Assembly (NCBI GenBank): GCA_050943615.1 | Contig: JBMNPN010000001.1 | Location: 1-64,000 of the forward strand | DNA length: 64,000 bases | Direction: 5' to 3' | Origin: CACZQA01 sp050943615 | GTDB lineage: Bacteria; Actinomycetota; Coriobacteriia; Coriobacteriales; QAMH01 | Shown: piece after piece, positions 31,786-42,349 of the stretch | Numbering within the stretch: position 1 is the stretch's first letter | Layout: each line of letters opens with the position of its first letter | Notes under the pieces: model-generated | What the model was told of the DNA's origin: nothing | The model's input: only the letters and a program-made list of their open reading frames with translations | Databases searched by the model: none | Position numbers and translations under genes: made by a program

Positions 31786-34700
31786 ATGGGATTCACGCCA
31801 GCACAGCAAGAAGCCATTAAAGTCACGGGACGCCCGCTCTTCATCCAGGCGGGTGCCGGCACGGGCAAGACCTTCACGCTCACCAACCGCCTGGCCTACG
31901 GCCTCTCCGAAAAATCCGGGCGCGTCATCCCGGGCGTCGACCGGCTGCTTACGATCACCTTCACGGAAAAGGCGGCAGGCGAGCTTCTCGGCCGCGTCCG
32001 CGCGCGCTTGCGCGAGGTCGGCCTCATGCAGGAGGCGCTCGAGGTCGATGCCGCATGGATCTCCACAATTCACTCGATGTGCCGGCGCATCCTCACGGCT
32101 CATGCCTTCGAGGCGGGCATCGACCCGGGACGCGAGCTTCTCTCAGACGAGCAGTCGGGCTCTCTTCTTGCGGGTGCGCTCGACGAGGTCTTTACCGAGC
32201 ACAGCGGCGAGGACGCCTTCGAGTTGCTGCTCGCGGGCTATGGCAACTCGGCCGAGAAGGTCACGACGCTGCTCAAGGAGCTCGTCCAGCTCCTTGAGCT
32301 TGCCCCCGAGGGCGTGGCGAGCTTCGAGCTCGGCCCCGAGATTGAAGGCCCCGATGCCACGATGTTCGCCTCGCTCGTCTCTCTGCTCGAGCGCACGAAC
32401 GTCGAACTCGGGGAACTGGGTCTTCCCGAGGGGAAGAGCACCTATGCAAAGGCTGCGGATGCCATTGCCCATGATGCGGAGCTCTTGCGCGCAAGGCTCA
32501 TCGAGCAGCACTGCAGCACGTGGCACGATGTGGCGGCCGTCTTCGACGAAGCCGCAATCCCTCCCAAGAACAAGGTCAAGGAGCCTTACGCCACGCTTTT
32601 CTCCGACGTCATCGGAGTGCTGCACGAGACGATGGACGAGGTCTATGCCTCGGAGGCCTACGAGCGCCTGCGCTGTGCGCTCTCGTTTGCCGAAGAAGCC
32701 TGCAAACGGCACGTCTCGGCAAAACGCGGCCTCGGCGTGCTCGATGTGGGCGACCTGCTCACCGAGACCTACCGGCTGCTCTCGAAACATCCTGAAATCG
32801 CGCGCGCGTACCAGGAGCAGTTCGCCTCGGTCATGGTCGATGAGTTCCAGGACACCGATAGCCTGCAGGTCGCCATCGTGAAGTGCCTGTGCGACGAAGG
32901 GCTCTCGACGCTTGCCACCGTGGGCGACGCCCAGCAGTCTATATACGGTTTTCGCGGAGCCGACCTCGAGGTCTATCGCCAGATGCGCAAGGAGATGGAC
33001 CTTCATGATTCGCAAGAGGTCGAGCTCACGGAGAACTTCCGCTCGCACCCCGACATCCTGGGATTCGTCGAGGACATCTTCTCTACGCCCGAGTTCTTTG
33101 GCGGGGAATTCCTCAAGGTGAGCTCGGGCAGGGACCCCGAGCCCCCTGCCTGGATCGAAAAGGACGATTGCCGCGTCCGCGTTATCTTCTCTGCCGGCAG
33201 CAGGAGTAAGGAGAACGCCCGACGTTGCACGCCGGTTGACGCGTTGCGCGCTGCCGATGCCCGCGCGCTGGCAGACCAGTTCGAGGCGCTTCACGAGAAG
33301 GGCGCTGCCTACGGAGACATGGCACTGCTTCTGCGGTCGACCAAGGGCAGCAAGTCCGGTGCCTATGTGCGCGAGCTCAGGTCCCGTGGCATCCCCTGCG
33401 TGATCTCGGGCGGTTCTGACTTCTACAGTCATCCCGAGGTGTCCGCCTGCGTCGCCTTCTTGCGCTTCTTGGCAGATTGCGATGATGACGAGGCGCTCTT
33501 CGAGCTCATGGGGTCGCATTTCCTCGATATCGGAGACGATGAGCTGCTCGTGCTCGCGAATGCCTCCAAGCGCTATCAGAATGTCCGCCCCGACGACGTT
33601 CGTGCAAAGAACTCGCTGTTCGATGCGTTGCGACACGTTGCGGCTGCTTCACAAAACGAAAAGGATGAGAAGACGCCCGAGATGCCCTCGCTCGTGCATG
33701 CCTATCAGGTGCTCTCGCGCGCCCTGGCCGATGTCTGCGGGCATCCGTTTTCGCAGGTCCTGCTCCGAGCCGCGTTCGAGTCCGGCTGGACGGCCGGGCT
33801 CTCCGCGCGCGGGGCGGAGGGCGCTGCCGTGCAGGCGAATATCCAGCGCGTGGCAGACCTGCTCGACGATTACGAAGCAGAACGCGGTCACGTGATCGGC
33901 GGCGCTGCCCAGTACTTCTCGAATCTGCTCGACATGGCGCAGCGGGGAGCCGGTGCCCGCGATTCGCTCGGCGCCATGGTCTCCGACGGCAAAGAGGCCG
34001 TGCAGATCATGACGATCCATGCTTCAAAGGGGCTCGAGTTCCCCATCGTCGCCGTCGCGGAATACGATGACAGCAACATCGGCAAGGGAAGCGACGTCAT
34101 CTCGCTTTCCGAGGAGGGCAAGAGCTATCTTGCGCTTTCCGTGGATGCACAGGAAAAGATAAAGAAGGATTTCGATGCCGATGCCGAAGAGCCCGACACG
34201 TTCGGGGCCGCTTCGAGCCGTGCGGGCTTTTCCGTGCACGCACAGCGCCTGCAACGTCGCCGTGCAGACGAGGAAAGCCAGCGGCTCCTCTACGTGGCGC
34301 TCACCCGTGCGCGCGATGTCCTCATCCTCATCGAGCACGATTCTTCCTATCTCACCAAGCAAAAACTCGGCTCTGCCCTTGGCTGTCGAGCGCTTTCGGC
34401 GGCCTTTGACGAGGAGCTTCCCCAATCGGGTGCAAAGGTGCGCACGGCGTCGGGGGCGCTCGTCTCCATGACGCTGAACGAGGTCCCCTTCGAAAGTGTC
34501 GGAGAAACGCCAGAAGAGGGAGGGACCGAAAAGGATGCGCGCATCGAGCATCCGCTCGTGCCGCTTGCCGAGCGCCCGCACATTTCCTCCTACCTCAGCA
34601 TCCCACCGCTTTCCTATTCGTATTCCTCGCTTGCCCGGGGAGTGCGGGAAGTGTCCGCCGCCGCCCCGCCACGCGAGGCGCTCGTGCTGCCCGAGCGCGT

Positions 34701-35247
34701 CATCCCGGAAAAGACCGTGAGTCCATTTGGCTCGGCCTTCCACTTGGTGGCGCAGTGGCTTGCCTGCACGGGCTCTGATGAGGGCATTGAGGCGCGCATC
34801 GGTGCAGCCGAGCGCCGCTATGTGCTCGATGCCCTCGAGCGCGAGCGGCTCGTGGATGCGCTCGATTCCTGGCGCTCGTCTAAACGTTATGCCGAGGCGC
34901 GCTCGTATCCGGAAGTCTATGCAGAGCATCACTTCTGCGTTGACCTCATGGGCCTTCCGCTCGAAGGGTACCTCGACCTCTTCTGCCTGGACCGTGATCA
35001 CCGCCAGGCGCTCGTCATCGACTACAAGACCGGCGAGAGCGGAGAGGAGTCCGAGCTGAAGGAGCGCTACCGTCTGCAGGCGGACTGCTATGCCTATGCC
35101 GTTCTCTCCGCAGCAGAGGTGACCGAAGTCGAGCTGTGCTTCGTGCGCCCGGAAGTCGACATGCAGGAAATCCGCTTTACCTACGACCAGTCAGATCTGG
35201 AGACGCTGCCCCTGCGCATCTTGGACGCCTGCTCAACGGATGCGTGA
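31786..35247 (+). CDS. addA: AddA helicase-nuclease subunit
   Basis: 1153 residues. SF1A helicase: Walker A AGAGTGKT at residues 22-29, motif II with VMVDEFQDTDSLQ, motif III GDAQQSIYGFRGAD, and motif V/VI with TIHASKGLEFPIV and LLYVALTRARDVL. The C-terminal RecB-like nuclease contains VIDYKTGESG (Asp at about 1079). Together with AddB it forms the RecBCD-equivalent break-repair complex. Confidence 0.93.
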   Translation: MGFTPAQQEAIKVTGRPLFIQAGAGTGKTFTLTNRLAYGLSEKSGRVIPGVDRLLTITFTEKAAGELLGRVRARLREVGLMQEALEVDAAWISTIHSMCRRILTAHAFEAGIDPGRELLSDEQSGSLLAGALDEVFTEHSGEDAFELLLAGYGNSAEKVTTLLKELVQLLELAPEGVASFELGPEIEGPDATMFASLVSLLERTNVELGELGLPEGKSTYAKAADAIAHDAELLRARLIEQHCSTWHDVAAVFDEAAIPPKNKVKEPYATLFSDVIGVLHETMDEVYASEAYERLRCALSFAEEACKRHVSAKRGLGVLDVGDLLTETYRLLSKHPEIARAYQEQFASVMVDEFQDTDSLQVAIVKCLCDEGLSTLATVGDAQQSIYGFRGADLEVYRQMRKEMDLHDSQEVELTENFRSHPDILGFVEDIFSTPEFFGGEFLKVSSGRDPEPPAWIEKDDCRVRVIFSAGSRSKENARRCTPVDALRAADARALADQFEALHEKGAAYGDMALLLRSTKGSKSGAYVRELRSRGIPCVISGGSDFYSHPEVSACVAFLRFLADCDDDEALFELMGSHFLDIGDDELLVLANASKRYQNVRPDDVRAKNSLFDALRHVAAASQNEKDEKTPEMPSLVHAYQVLSRALADVCGHPFSQVLLRAAFESGWTAGLSARGAEGAAVQANIQRVADLLDDYEAERGHVIGGAAQYFSNLLDMAQRGAGARDSLGAMVSDGKEAVQIMTIHASKGLEFPIVAVAEYDDSNIGKGSDVISLSEEGKSYLALSVDAQEKIKKDFDADAEEPDTFGAASSRAGFSVHAQRLQRRRADEESQRLLYVALTRARDVLILIEHDSSYLTKQKLGSALGCRALSAAFDEELPQSGAKVRTASGALVSMTLNEVPFESVGETPEEGGTEKDARIEHPLVPLAERPHISSYLSIPPLSYSYSSLARGVREVSAAAPPREALVLPERVIPEKTVSPFGSAFHLVAQWLACTGSDEGIEARIGAAERRYVLDALERERLVDALDSWRSSKRYAEARSYPEVYAEHHFCVDLMGLPLEGYLDLFCLDRDHRQALVIDYKTGESGEESELKERYRLQADCYAYAVLSAAEVTEVELCFVRPEVDMQEIRFTYDQSDLETLPLRILDACSTDA

Positions 35248-35333
35248 CCGTTACCTCCCGCGGGTGGGAATCTCCTCGCGCTCCTGCTATGGTCAGTGCT
35301 TTGATGGCACAGGCGATCAGGAGGAGCGCCCCC

Positions 35334-36692
35334 GTGGGCAAGGCAGTCGATATCTCGCAGCACTTCACCATGGCTGCGCTGCTGCGCTATTGCGCGCCGA
35401 GCATAGTGGTGATGATCTTCACCTCGGCCTACGTCATCGCCGACAGCCTCTTCATCTCCAACTGCGTGGGCAAGGTCGCCTATGCGGCGGTCAACATCAT
35501 CTTTCCCTTCATCCAGATACTCGGGGCGGTCGGACTCGTGTTCGGCACGGGAGGCGCCGCGCTGGTCTCGATAACACGCGGACGCGGGAGCGGGGAACTC
35601 GCAAACCGGCAGTTCTCGCTGTTCATCTACGCCGCGATTGTCGTGGCCGCGCTCCTCGGCGCCCTCGGGTTCGCATGTATGCCCCAGGTCGCGCGCTTGC
35701 TGGGTGCAGACGAGTCCATGCTCGACATGTGCATTTCCTACGGGCGGATCCTCATCGTCATCTTGCCCGGCTTTGTATTGCAGTATGCCTTTGAGAGCTA
35801 CTTCCCCGCATCGGGAAAGCCCAACCTCGGCATCGTGTTCTCCGTGCTGGGCGGTGTCGTCAACATCGCCCTCGATGCGCTGTTCATCATCGGCTTTGGC
35901 TGGGGGCTCACCGGAGCTGCCCTGGCAACGGACCTCGGCGTCGTGTGCGCGGGTTTTGGCCCAATCGTCTACTTTGCGCGTCCCAACGCGAGCATGCTCA
36001 GGCTCGGGCGCACGAGCTTTGATGCAAAGACGCTGAAGAAGGCCTGCATCAACGGCTCTTCCGAGATGGTGAGCAATATCGCTTTTTCCATTGTGGCAAT
36101 GGTCTACAACATCCAGCTCATGAGGCTCATCGGCTCCGACGGCGTCGCCGCCTACGGCGTCCTCCTCGAGCTCTCCATGATCTTCTCGGGCGTCTTCATG
36201 GGATTTGCCATCGGCTCGACGCCGCTCATGAGTTACCAGTTCGGCGCTCGCAACACGCAAGAGATGCGCAGCATCTTCAAGAAGGGCCTGCTCGTCATCG
36301 CCGTTTCCGGTGTAGCCATGTTTCTGCTCTCGACTGTCTTTGCGCGCCCCCTCGCGTGGCTCTACGTGAGCTATGACGCCGCGCTCCTCGACCTGACCAC
36401 CTATGCGCTCAGGATCTACTCGCTGTCCTTTCTCATCATGGGCTTCAACATCTGCTGCTCCTCGCTTTTCACCTCGCTTGGCAACGGGCACGTGAGCGCG
36501 CTTCTATCCGTGTTACGCACCTTCGTGTTCGAGATTGGCTCGGTGCTCGTGCTTCCGCTCTTTTTCGGCGCAGACGGTATCTGGGTCTCCGTGCTGGTCG
36601 CCGAGGTGGCAACGCTCTGCTTTTCGGTGGGCTTCGTGCGCGCCCTCGGCCCCGGCTACGGGCTGGTGCGCGGACGTGGTGACGAGCGCTAG
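35334..36692 (+). CDS. MATE-family multidrug/toxin exporter
   Basis: 452 residues, about twelve hydrophobic helices in two similar halves; VIADSLFISNCVG and FGTGGAALVSITRGRG are typical of the family. Likely a Na+ or H+ coupled exporter; the substrate is unknown. The start is GTG at 35334: AGGAGG (35319-35324) is 9 nt upstream and the length then matches the family. ATGs at 35289 and 35304 lie ahead of that site. It overlaps dinB by 4 nt tail to tail, with no terminator visible. Confidence 0.88.
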   Translation: MGKAVDISQHFTMAALLRYCAPSIVVMIFTSAYVIADSLFISNCVGKVAYAAVNIIFPFIQILGAVGLVFGTGGAALVSITRGRGSGELANRQFSLFIYAAIVVAALLGALGFACMPQVARLLGADESMLDMCISYGRILIVILPGFVLQYAFESYFPASGKPNLGIVFSVLGGVVNIALDALFIIGFGWGLTGAALATDLGVVCAGFGPIVYFARPNASMLRLGRTSFDAKTLKKACINGSSEMVSNIAFSIVAMVYNIQLMRLIGSDGVAAYGVLLELSMIFSGVFMGFAIGSTPLMSYQFGARNTQEMRSIFKKGLLVIAVSGVAMFLLSTVFARPLAWLYVSYDAALLDLTTYALRIYSLSFLIMGFNICCSSLFTSLGNGHVSALLSVLRTFVFEIGSVLVLPLFFGADGIWVSVLVAEVATLCFSVGFVRALGPGYGLVRGRGDER

Positions 36693-37936
36693 TCCTTGCC
36701 GCCCGACTGGCTCGTGGTTCCGGTCGTGTCCGTCTTCATCTTGAGCTGCCTGCCGAACTTGAGCATGTCATCGCCAAAGCGGTCGCGGATCTTGTCGGCG
36801 GCGCTCATGACCTCGGGTTTCCCCTGCGGCAGCTCGTCTTTTTCAAAGAGGTCGAGCTGTGCTCCCCTCGAGCTGAATCCCGAGATGGTGACGCCCACGA
36901 GGCGCACGGCGTCTCCGGGGCGCCAGATCTCGTCGACAAGCTCCTTTGCAATCGGGATGAAGATGTTCTCATCGTCGACTTGCCTGGAAAACGTCCGCTG
37001 AGCCGTGCGGCGGCTCAGGTCGGAAAAGCGCAGTTTGAGCGTCACGGTATGCCCCGCGAGTCCCTTCTTGCGCAGGCGCCTTCCCACCATGGGGGCGACA
37101 AGGTCGATGGCATCTTCGATTTCCCGGCGGTCTTTGAGGTCGCGCTCGAAGGTCCGCTCGTTTCCCACTGACTTGACCGGGGAGGAGACCTCGATTTCAC
37201 GACCGTCGATTCCGGCGGCGCGCCCGCACATGACGGCCGCGTTTACCCCGAAGATGGGCTCGAGCTCGACAGGGTCGCAGGCGGCGAGCTGGCCGAGTGT
37301 CTTGATACCCCGTGCGTTCAGCCGCTCGGCGCTCCTCTTGCCGATGCCGGGCAGCGCGCGTATGGGAAGCGGCGCCAGAAAGTCCGCCTCGCTTCCCGGA
37401 TAGACCACGGTGAGCCCGCGGGGCTTGTCCCGCTCGCTTGCGATCTTTGCCGTCACCTTGCCGTTCGCGACGCCGATCGAGCAGGTGATGCCGAGCTTTG
37501 AGACGCGCTCCTGGATGCGCAGCGCGATCTCCACCGGGTCTTCTGCCAGGTAGCGACCCGGCGTCACGTCCAAGTAGGCCTCGTCGATCGAAACCTGCTG
37601 GAGCAGGGGAGACTCGTTTTTCAGGATGTCCATGACCTTGCCCGAGAGCTCGCGGTAGCGGTCGAAGCGCGCATGCGCCCAGATGGCATCGGGGCACAGC
37701 CGCCGTGCCTGCGCGCTCGGCATCGCGGAGTGCACGCCATAGACGCGTGCCTCATAGGAGGCAGTGGAGACGACGCCGCGTTTCTCTGCATCTCCGCCCA
37801 CGATGACGGGCTTGCCGCGCCATTCGGGGTGGTCGAGCTGCTCGACGGAGGCAAAGAACGCGTCGAGGTCGACGAGGAGGAAGGCCTTCCCCTTCCAGGG
37901 AGCCGGGATGCCCGTTTTTGTTTCTCTCGTGGCCAT
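36689..37936 (-). CDS. dinB: DNA polymerase IV (Y-family)
   Basis: 415 residues. Translesion polymerase. Catalytic Asp23 in LVDLDAFFASVEQ and Asp118-Glu119 in VSIDEAYLDV are present, as is the helix-hairpin-helix ALPGIGKRSAERL and a C-terminal little-finger domain. The extreme C-terminus after the QLDLF beta-clamp-binding motif (RGAQLDLFEKD) is an extension of about 50 residues. No LexA-type box could be recognised upstream. Confidence 0.93.
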   Translation of the reverse strand: MATRETKTGIPAPWKGKAFLLVDLDAFFASVEQLDHPEWRGKPVIVGGDAEKRGVVSTASYEARVYGVHSAMPSAQARRLCPDAIWAHARFDRYRELSGKVMDILKNESPLLQQVSIDEAYLDVTPGRYLAEDPVEIALRIQERVSKLGITCSIGVANGKVTAKIASERDKPRGLTVVYPGSEADFLAPLPIRALPGIGKRSAERLNARGIKTLGQLAACDPVELEPIFGVNAAVMCGRAAGIDGREIEVSSPVKSVGNERTFERDLKDRREIEDAIDLVAPMVGRRLRKKGLAGHTVTLKLRFSDLSRRTAQRTFSRQVDDENIFIPIAKELVDEIWRPGDAVRLVGVTISGFSSRGAQLDLFEKDELPQGKPEVMSAADKIRDRFGDDMLKFGRQLKMKTDTTGTTSQSGGKD

Positions 37937-37942
37937 GTTCTC

Positions 37943-37969
37943 ATTTTAGCCTCGCCATGCACGTGTCAC
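37943..37969 (-). promoter_or_regulatory. dinB promoter, predicted leaderless
   Basis: On the minus strand: GTGACA (37969-37964), 15-nt spacer, TAAAAT (37948-37943), then 6 nt to the ATG at 37936. No Shine-Dalgarno. Confidence 0.4.
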
Positions 37970-38014
37970 ACGCTACAATGACTAGCGCTCAGGTTTTCGA
38001 GGGAAGGCGCTGCT

Positions 38015-38683
38015 TTGGCCCACAAACAGAAGTTCGATTATTTCGATGCGTTCGTGAAGATCTCGACGTATGGCGTCCAGTCTTCGGACAAGATCGTTTC
38101 CTTCTTTCTCGAACACTTTGACGAGACGACAAAGACCGGCTCCATCACCTCGAAGGAGACCCTGCGCTTTCTCGAGGAGCTCCACGAACTCGAGGACGCC
38201 TCAGACGACGTCGTCCACGTACTTCTCAGAAACCTCTCCAACGAGTTCGTCACCCCCATCGACCGCGAGGACATCGTCTACCTCTCAAACGCCCTCGACG
38301 ACATCGTCGATGAGCTCGATGACGTGGTGCAGAGGCTCTACATGTACCACGTGAACACCATCGTGCCCGAACTGGTGGAGATGGCCCAGGTCGTGCACGA
38401 GGCGACCTGTGCCGTGCAGAAGGCCTGCGAGAAGTTCACCCACTTCAAGAAGTCCCGCTCCATCCACGAGTACATCGTCCAGATCAACGATTGCGAAGAC
38501 CGCGGAGACCGCGTCTACATTCGCTCGGTGCACCGCATCTACGGCCGCTCCCAAGACGGCGCGTTCGATGGCCCGCTCGATGCCTACGGCTTCTCCCAGG
38601 TGCTCAGCTCGCTGGAACGCTGCTGCGATGCGTGCGAGGACGTCGGGGACACCATTGCGACGGTCATGATCAAGAATTCCTAG
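38015..38683 (+). CDS. DUF47/PhoU-like regulator of phosphate uptake
   Basis: 222 residues, all alpha. Starts KFDYFDAFVKISTYGVQSSD; repeated acidic D/E-x-x-D patterns (LNDIVDELDDV-like and NDCEDRGDRV) are the PhoU-type metal-cluster ligands of the DUF47 family. These proteins usually partner a Pit phosphate transporter, which is not adjacent here. The start is TTG at 38015, with GAGGGAAGG upstream. A TACAAT box lies at 37974-37979. Confidence 0.8.
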   Translation: MAHKQKFDYFDAFVKISTYGVQSSDKIVSFFLEHFDETTKTGSITSKETLRFLEELHELEDASDDVVHVLLRNLSNEFVTPIDREDIVYLSNALDDIVDELDDVVQRLYMYHVNTIVPELVEMAQVVHEATCAVQKACEKFTHFKKSRSIHEYIVQINDCEDRGDRVYIRSVHRIYGRSQDGAFDGPLDAYGFSQVLSSLERCCDACEDVGDTIATVMIKNS

Positions 38684-38790
38684 TTCGAACGGCGCTTCTA
38701 ATCTAACGAATTTGCTACGGACTGCGTATTCAAAGGCAGTTGGGGTAGAATCCGTGTTTGTCGCCTGCTGGCTTTTTGCCCGCGTGCGAT

Positions 38791-38875
38791 GCGGGCGTGG
38801 CGGAACTGGCAGACGCGCTGGATTTAGGTTCCAGTGGGGCAACCCGTGAAGGTTCGAGTCCTTTCGCCCGCACCA
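38791..38875 (+). tRNA. tRNA-Leu (anticodon UAG)
   Basis: 85 nt with CCA encoded. Acceptor GCGGGCG (38791-38797) pairs with CGCCCGC (38865-38871); discriminator A; anticodon loop ATTTAGG within GGATTTAGGTTCC, giving UAG; long variable arm GTGGGGCAACCCG-type; T-arm GGTTCGAGTCC. A -10-like TAGAAT is at 38746-38751. No other RNA gene lies in the flanking 100 nt. Confidence 0.97.
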
Positions 38876-38950
38876 AACAGCACTACAAGACGCACCGGGT
38901 GTGCAAGGCGCCCGTGGCAGCGAGATGGAAAAACGAAGTTGGAGGATACG

Positions 38951-40258
38951 TTGGAAGTCACGACAAGCATCTCGGAAGATGACAAGACCCGGACCACTGT
39001 CACGGTCGAGCTGAGCCCTGAAGAGGTGAAAGAGCACGTAGACGCCTTCTTCAAGCAGCTTGCGAAGAACCGCATCCCGGGTTTCCGCCCGGGCAGGGCG
39101 CCGCGCAAGGTTCTCGAGCAGAACTTCGGCGGTCATGACACCGTCTATTCGGAAATCGCATCCGACATGGTCAACGACGTCGCCGCCGGCGCCGCCGACA
39201 GCAAGGACATCCTGTTCATCACCGATCCCGAGTTCGACGAGCTCCCCGAGCTCAAGGACGGCGAGTCGTTCACCTTCTCGTTTGCCGGCAAGGTAAAGCC
39301 CGATGTCGAGCTGTTGAGCTCCGATCCGGTCGAGATCAAGATGCCGCCCGAGAAGGCGACGCCCGAAGAGATCGACGCCCAGATCGAGACGCTGCGCGCA
39401 TACTACTATTCCTTCGAGGAGCATGACGGCGCCGCCACCGACGACGACTACGTCATGGCAACGCTCGAGACCACCGAGGGCGATGGCGACAAAAAGTCCG
39501 AGGAGTACAGCAGCTCGAGCCGTCTGATTGAGCTCGATGGCTCCGGCGCGATGCCCAAGGAGCTGTGCAAGCAGCTCGTCGGCATGAAGAAGGACGAGAC
39601 CAAGGAGTTCGACTGGAAAGACGACGACGGCAAGGCCTTCCACACCAAGGCGACCGTCACCAAGGTCGAGACCAAGGTGCTTCCCGAGCTCGACCAGGAC
39701 TTCGCCGAGCGCATCGGCGTGGAGTCCATCGATGCGCTGCGCGACGAGATCGAAAAGCAGCTCAACGAGAGCAAGGACAAGGTACTTCCCGACCTCAAGG
39801 AGCGCCGTTGCGTCGAGGAGCTCGCCAAGCGCGTCGCCGGCGCCGTCGACCCCGACTACGTCAGCTTCTCCCGCCAGGACATCCTGCGCGATTTCTTCAA
39901 CAACCTCCAGCGTCAGGGCGTGACGTTCGACCAGTACCTCCAGCAGCGCGGCATCACCGCCGACGATTTCCAGAAGGACCTCGACGAGGAGGCCAAGGAG
40001 AACGCCGAGCAGAGCCTGGCGCTCGACGCGCTGTTCCGCGACCGCGGAATGGAGCTCACCGAGGAGGACATCGACAAGGAGTTCCAGCTCGTCGATGACC
40101 CCGAGGGCACGCGCAAGCAGTGGGAAGAGAGCGGACGCATGTCGATGCTGCGCGAGGCGCTCCGTCGTCAGAAGGCCGTCGAATGGCTCATCGATACCGC
40201 CAAGGTCACCATCGAGGAGCCGGGCGCCGAGTCCGACGAGGACGAAGAGCAGGAATAG
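38951..40258 (+). CDS. tig: Trigger factor (ribosome-associated chaperone, peptidyl-prolyl isomerase)
   Basis: 435 residues. N-terminal ribosome-binding domain with the signature NRIPGFRPGRAPRKVLEQ, an FKBP-type PPIase domain (about 150-240), and a C-terminal helical chaperone domain. The start is the TTG at 38951, giving MEVTTSISEDD, with GGAGG (38941-38945) 5 nt upstream; in-frame codons further up lie inside the tRNA gene. Standard neighbour of clpP-clpX. Confidence 0.95.
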   Translation: MEVTTSISEDDKTRTTVTVELSPEEVKEHVDAFFKQLAKNRIPGFRPGRAPRKVLEQNFGGHDTVYSEIASDMVNDVAAGAADSKDILFITDPEFDELPELKDGESFTFSFAGKVKPDVELLSSDPVEIKMPPEKATPEEIDAQIETLRAYYYSFEEHDGAATDDDYVMATLETTEGDGDKKSEEYSSSSRLIELDGSGAMPKELCKQLVGMKKDETKEFDWKDDDGKAFHTKATVTKVETKVLPELDQDFAERIGVESIDALRDEIEKQLNESKDKVLPDLKERRCVEELAKRVAGAVDPDYVSFSRQDILRDFFNNLQRQGVTFDQYLQQRGITADDFQKDLDEEAKENAEQSLALDALFRDRGMELTEEDIDKEFQLVDDPEGTRKQWEESGRMSMLREALRRQKAVEWLIDTAKVTIEEPGAESDEDEEQE

Positions 40259-40313
40259 GCAAGTCAGGGTTTTTGGGGAGGACCGCAAACCCGACGTGAG
40301 AAAGAAGAACGAA

Positions 40314-40952
40314 ATGACAATCTACCAACCGATTCAAGACCCGCTGATCCCCTATGTCATCGAGCAGTCTCCGCGTGGCGAGCGCAGCTACGACATCTAC
40401 TCCCGCCTGCTCAATGACCGCGTCGTCTTTCTGGGCGAGGAGGTCACCGATGCCTCGGCCAACTCCGTCGTGGCGCAGCTCCTGCACCTCGAGAGCGCAG
40501 ATCCCGACAAGGACATCTCCTTCTACATCAACTCGCCGGGCGGCTCGGTGACTGCCGGTCTGGCTATCTACGACACCATGCAGTTCATCAAGCCCGATGT
40601 CTCCACGATCTGCATCGGCCAATGCGCGTCCATGGGCGCGGTGCTGCTGGCTGCGGGCGCGCCGGGCAAGCGCTTTGCGCTTCCCAACTCCCGCATCATG
40701 ATCCACCAGCCTTCCGGTGGTGCCCAGGGCAAGCAGACCGATATCCAGATCATGGCCGACGAGATCCTGAAGATTCGCGAGCAGTTGAACGGCATCCTCT
40801 CCAAGCACACCGGCCAGCCGCTCGAGAAGATCCAAGAGGACACCGAGAAGGACAACTTCATGTCGGCGCAGGAGGCCGCTGAATATGGTCTCGTCGATGA
40901 CGTGATCAAGTCGCGCGCCGCCTCTGCCGCCGAGAAGAACGAAGAGAAGTAG
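40314..40952 (+). CDS. clpP: ATP-dependent Clp protease proteolytic subunit
   Basis: 212 residues. Serine protease forming the tetradecameric chamber fed by ClpX or other Clp ATPases. The catalytic triad is Ser106 (CASMGA), His131 (MIHQPSGG) and Asp180 (EKDNFMSAQEA). The start is ATG at 40314; a GTG at 40296, 14 nt after GGGGAGG, would add six residues and cannot be excluded. It follows tig and precedes clpX by 13 nt. Confidence 0.94.
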   Translation: MTIYQPIQDPLIPYVIEQSPRGERSYDIYSRLLNDRVVFLGEEVTDASANSVVAQLLHLESADPDKDISFYINSPGGSVTAGLAIYDTMQFIKPDVSTICIGQCASMGAVLLAAGAPGKRFALPNSRIMIHQPSGGAQGKQTDIQIMADEILKIREQLNGILSKHTGQPLEKIQEDTEKDNFMSAQEAAEYGLVDDVIKSRAASAAEKNEEK

Positions 40953-40965
40953 GAAGCGCTGACCC

Positions 40966-42264
<1,299 letters not shown>

Positions 42265-42276
42265 AAGTGCTTTAAT

Positions 42277-42314
42277 AGCTGCTGCGGCCTTTTTTCGGGT
42301 CGCGGCAGCTTTTT
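42277..42314 (+). terminator. Intrinsic terminator after clpX
   Basis: AGCTGCTGCGGCC (from 42277) pairs with GGGTCGCGGCAGCT (ending 42310) with two G-T pairs. The loop is T-rich and TTTTT follows at 42310-42314. Confidence 0.8.
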
Positions 42315-42349
42315 GTATGTACAGCGCAGATTTACCGAAGGATACCGAC

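Noticed and set aside
29452..32103. 883-residue minus-strand frame opposite addB/addA
   Set aside because: Antisense shadow of well-supported helicase-nuclease genes.
38285..40288. 667-residue minus-strand frame opposite tig and the tRNA
   Set aside because: Runs through a tRNA gene and trigger factor; Leu/Val/Asp-rich low complexity typical of a shadow.
42265..42349. T-box leader for valS
   Set aside because: Only 85 nt are available, filled mostly by the clpX terminator; no T-box consensus.
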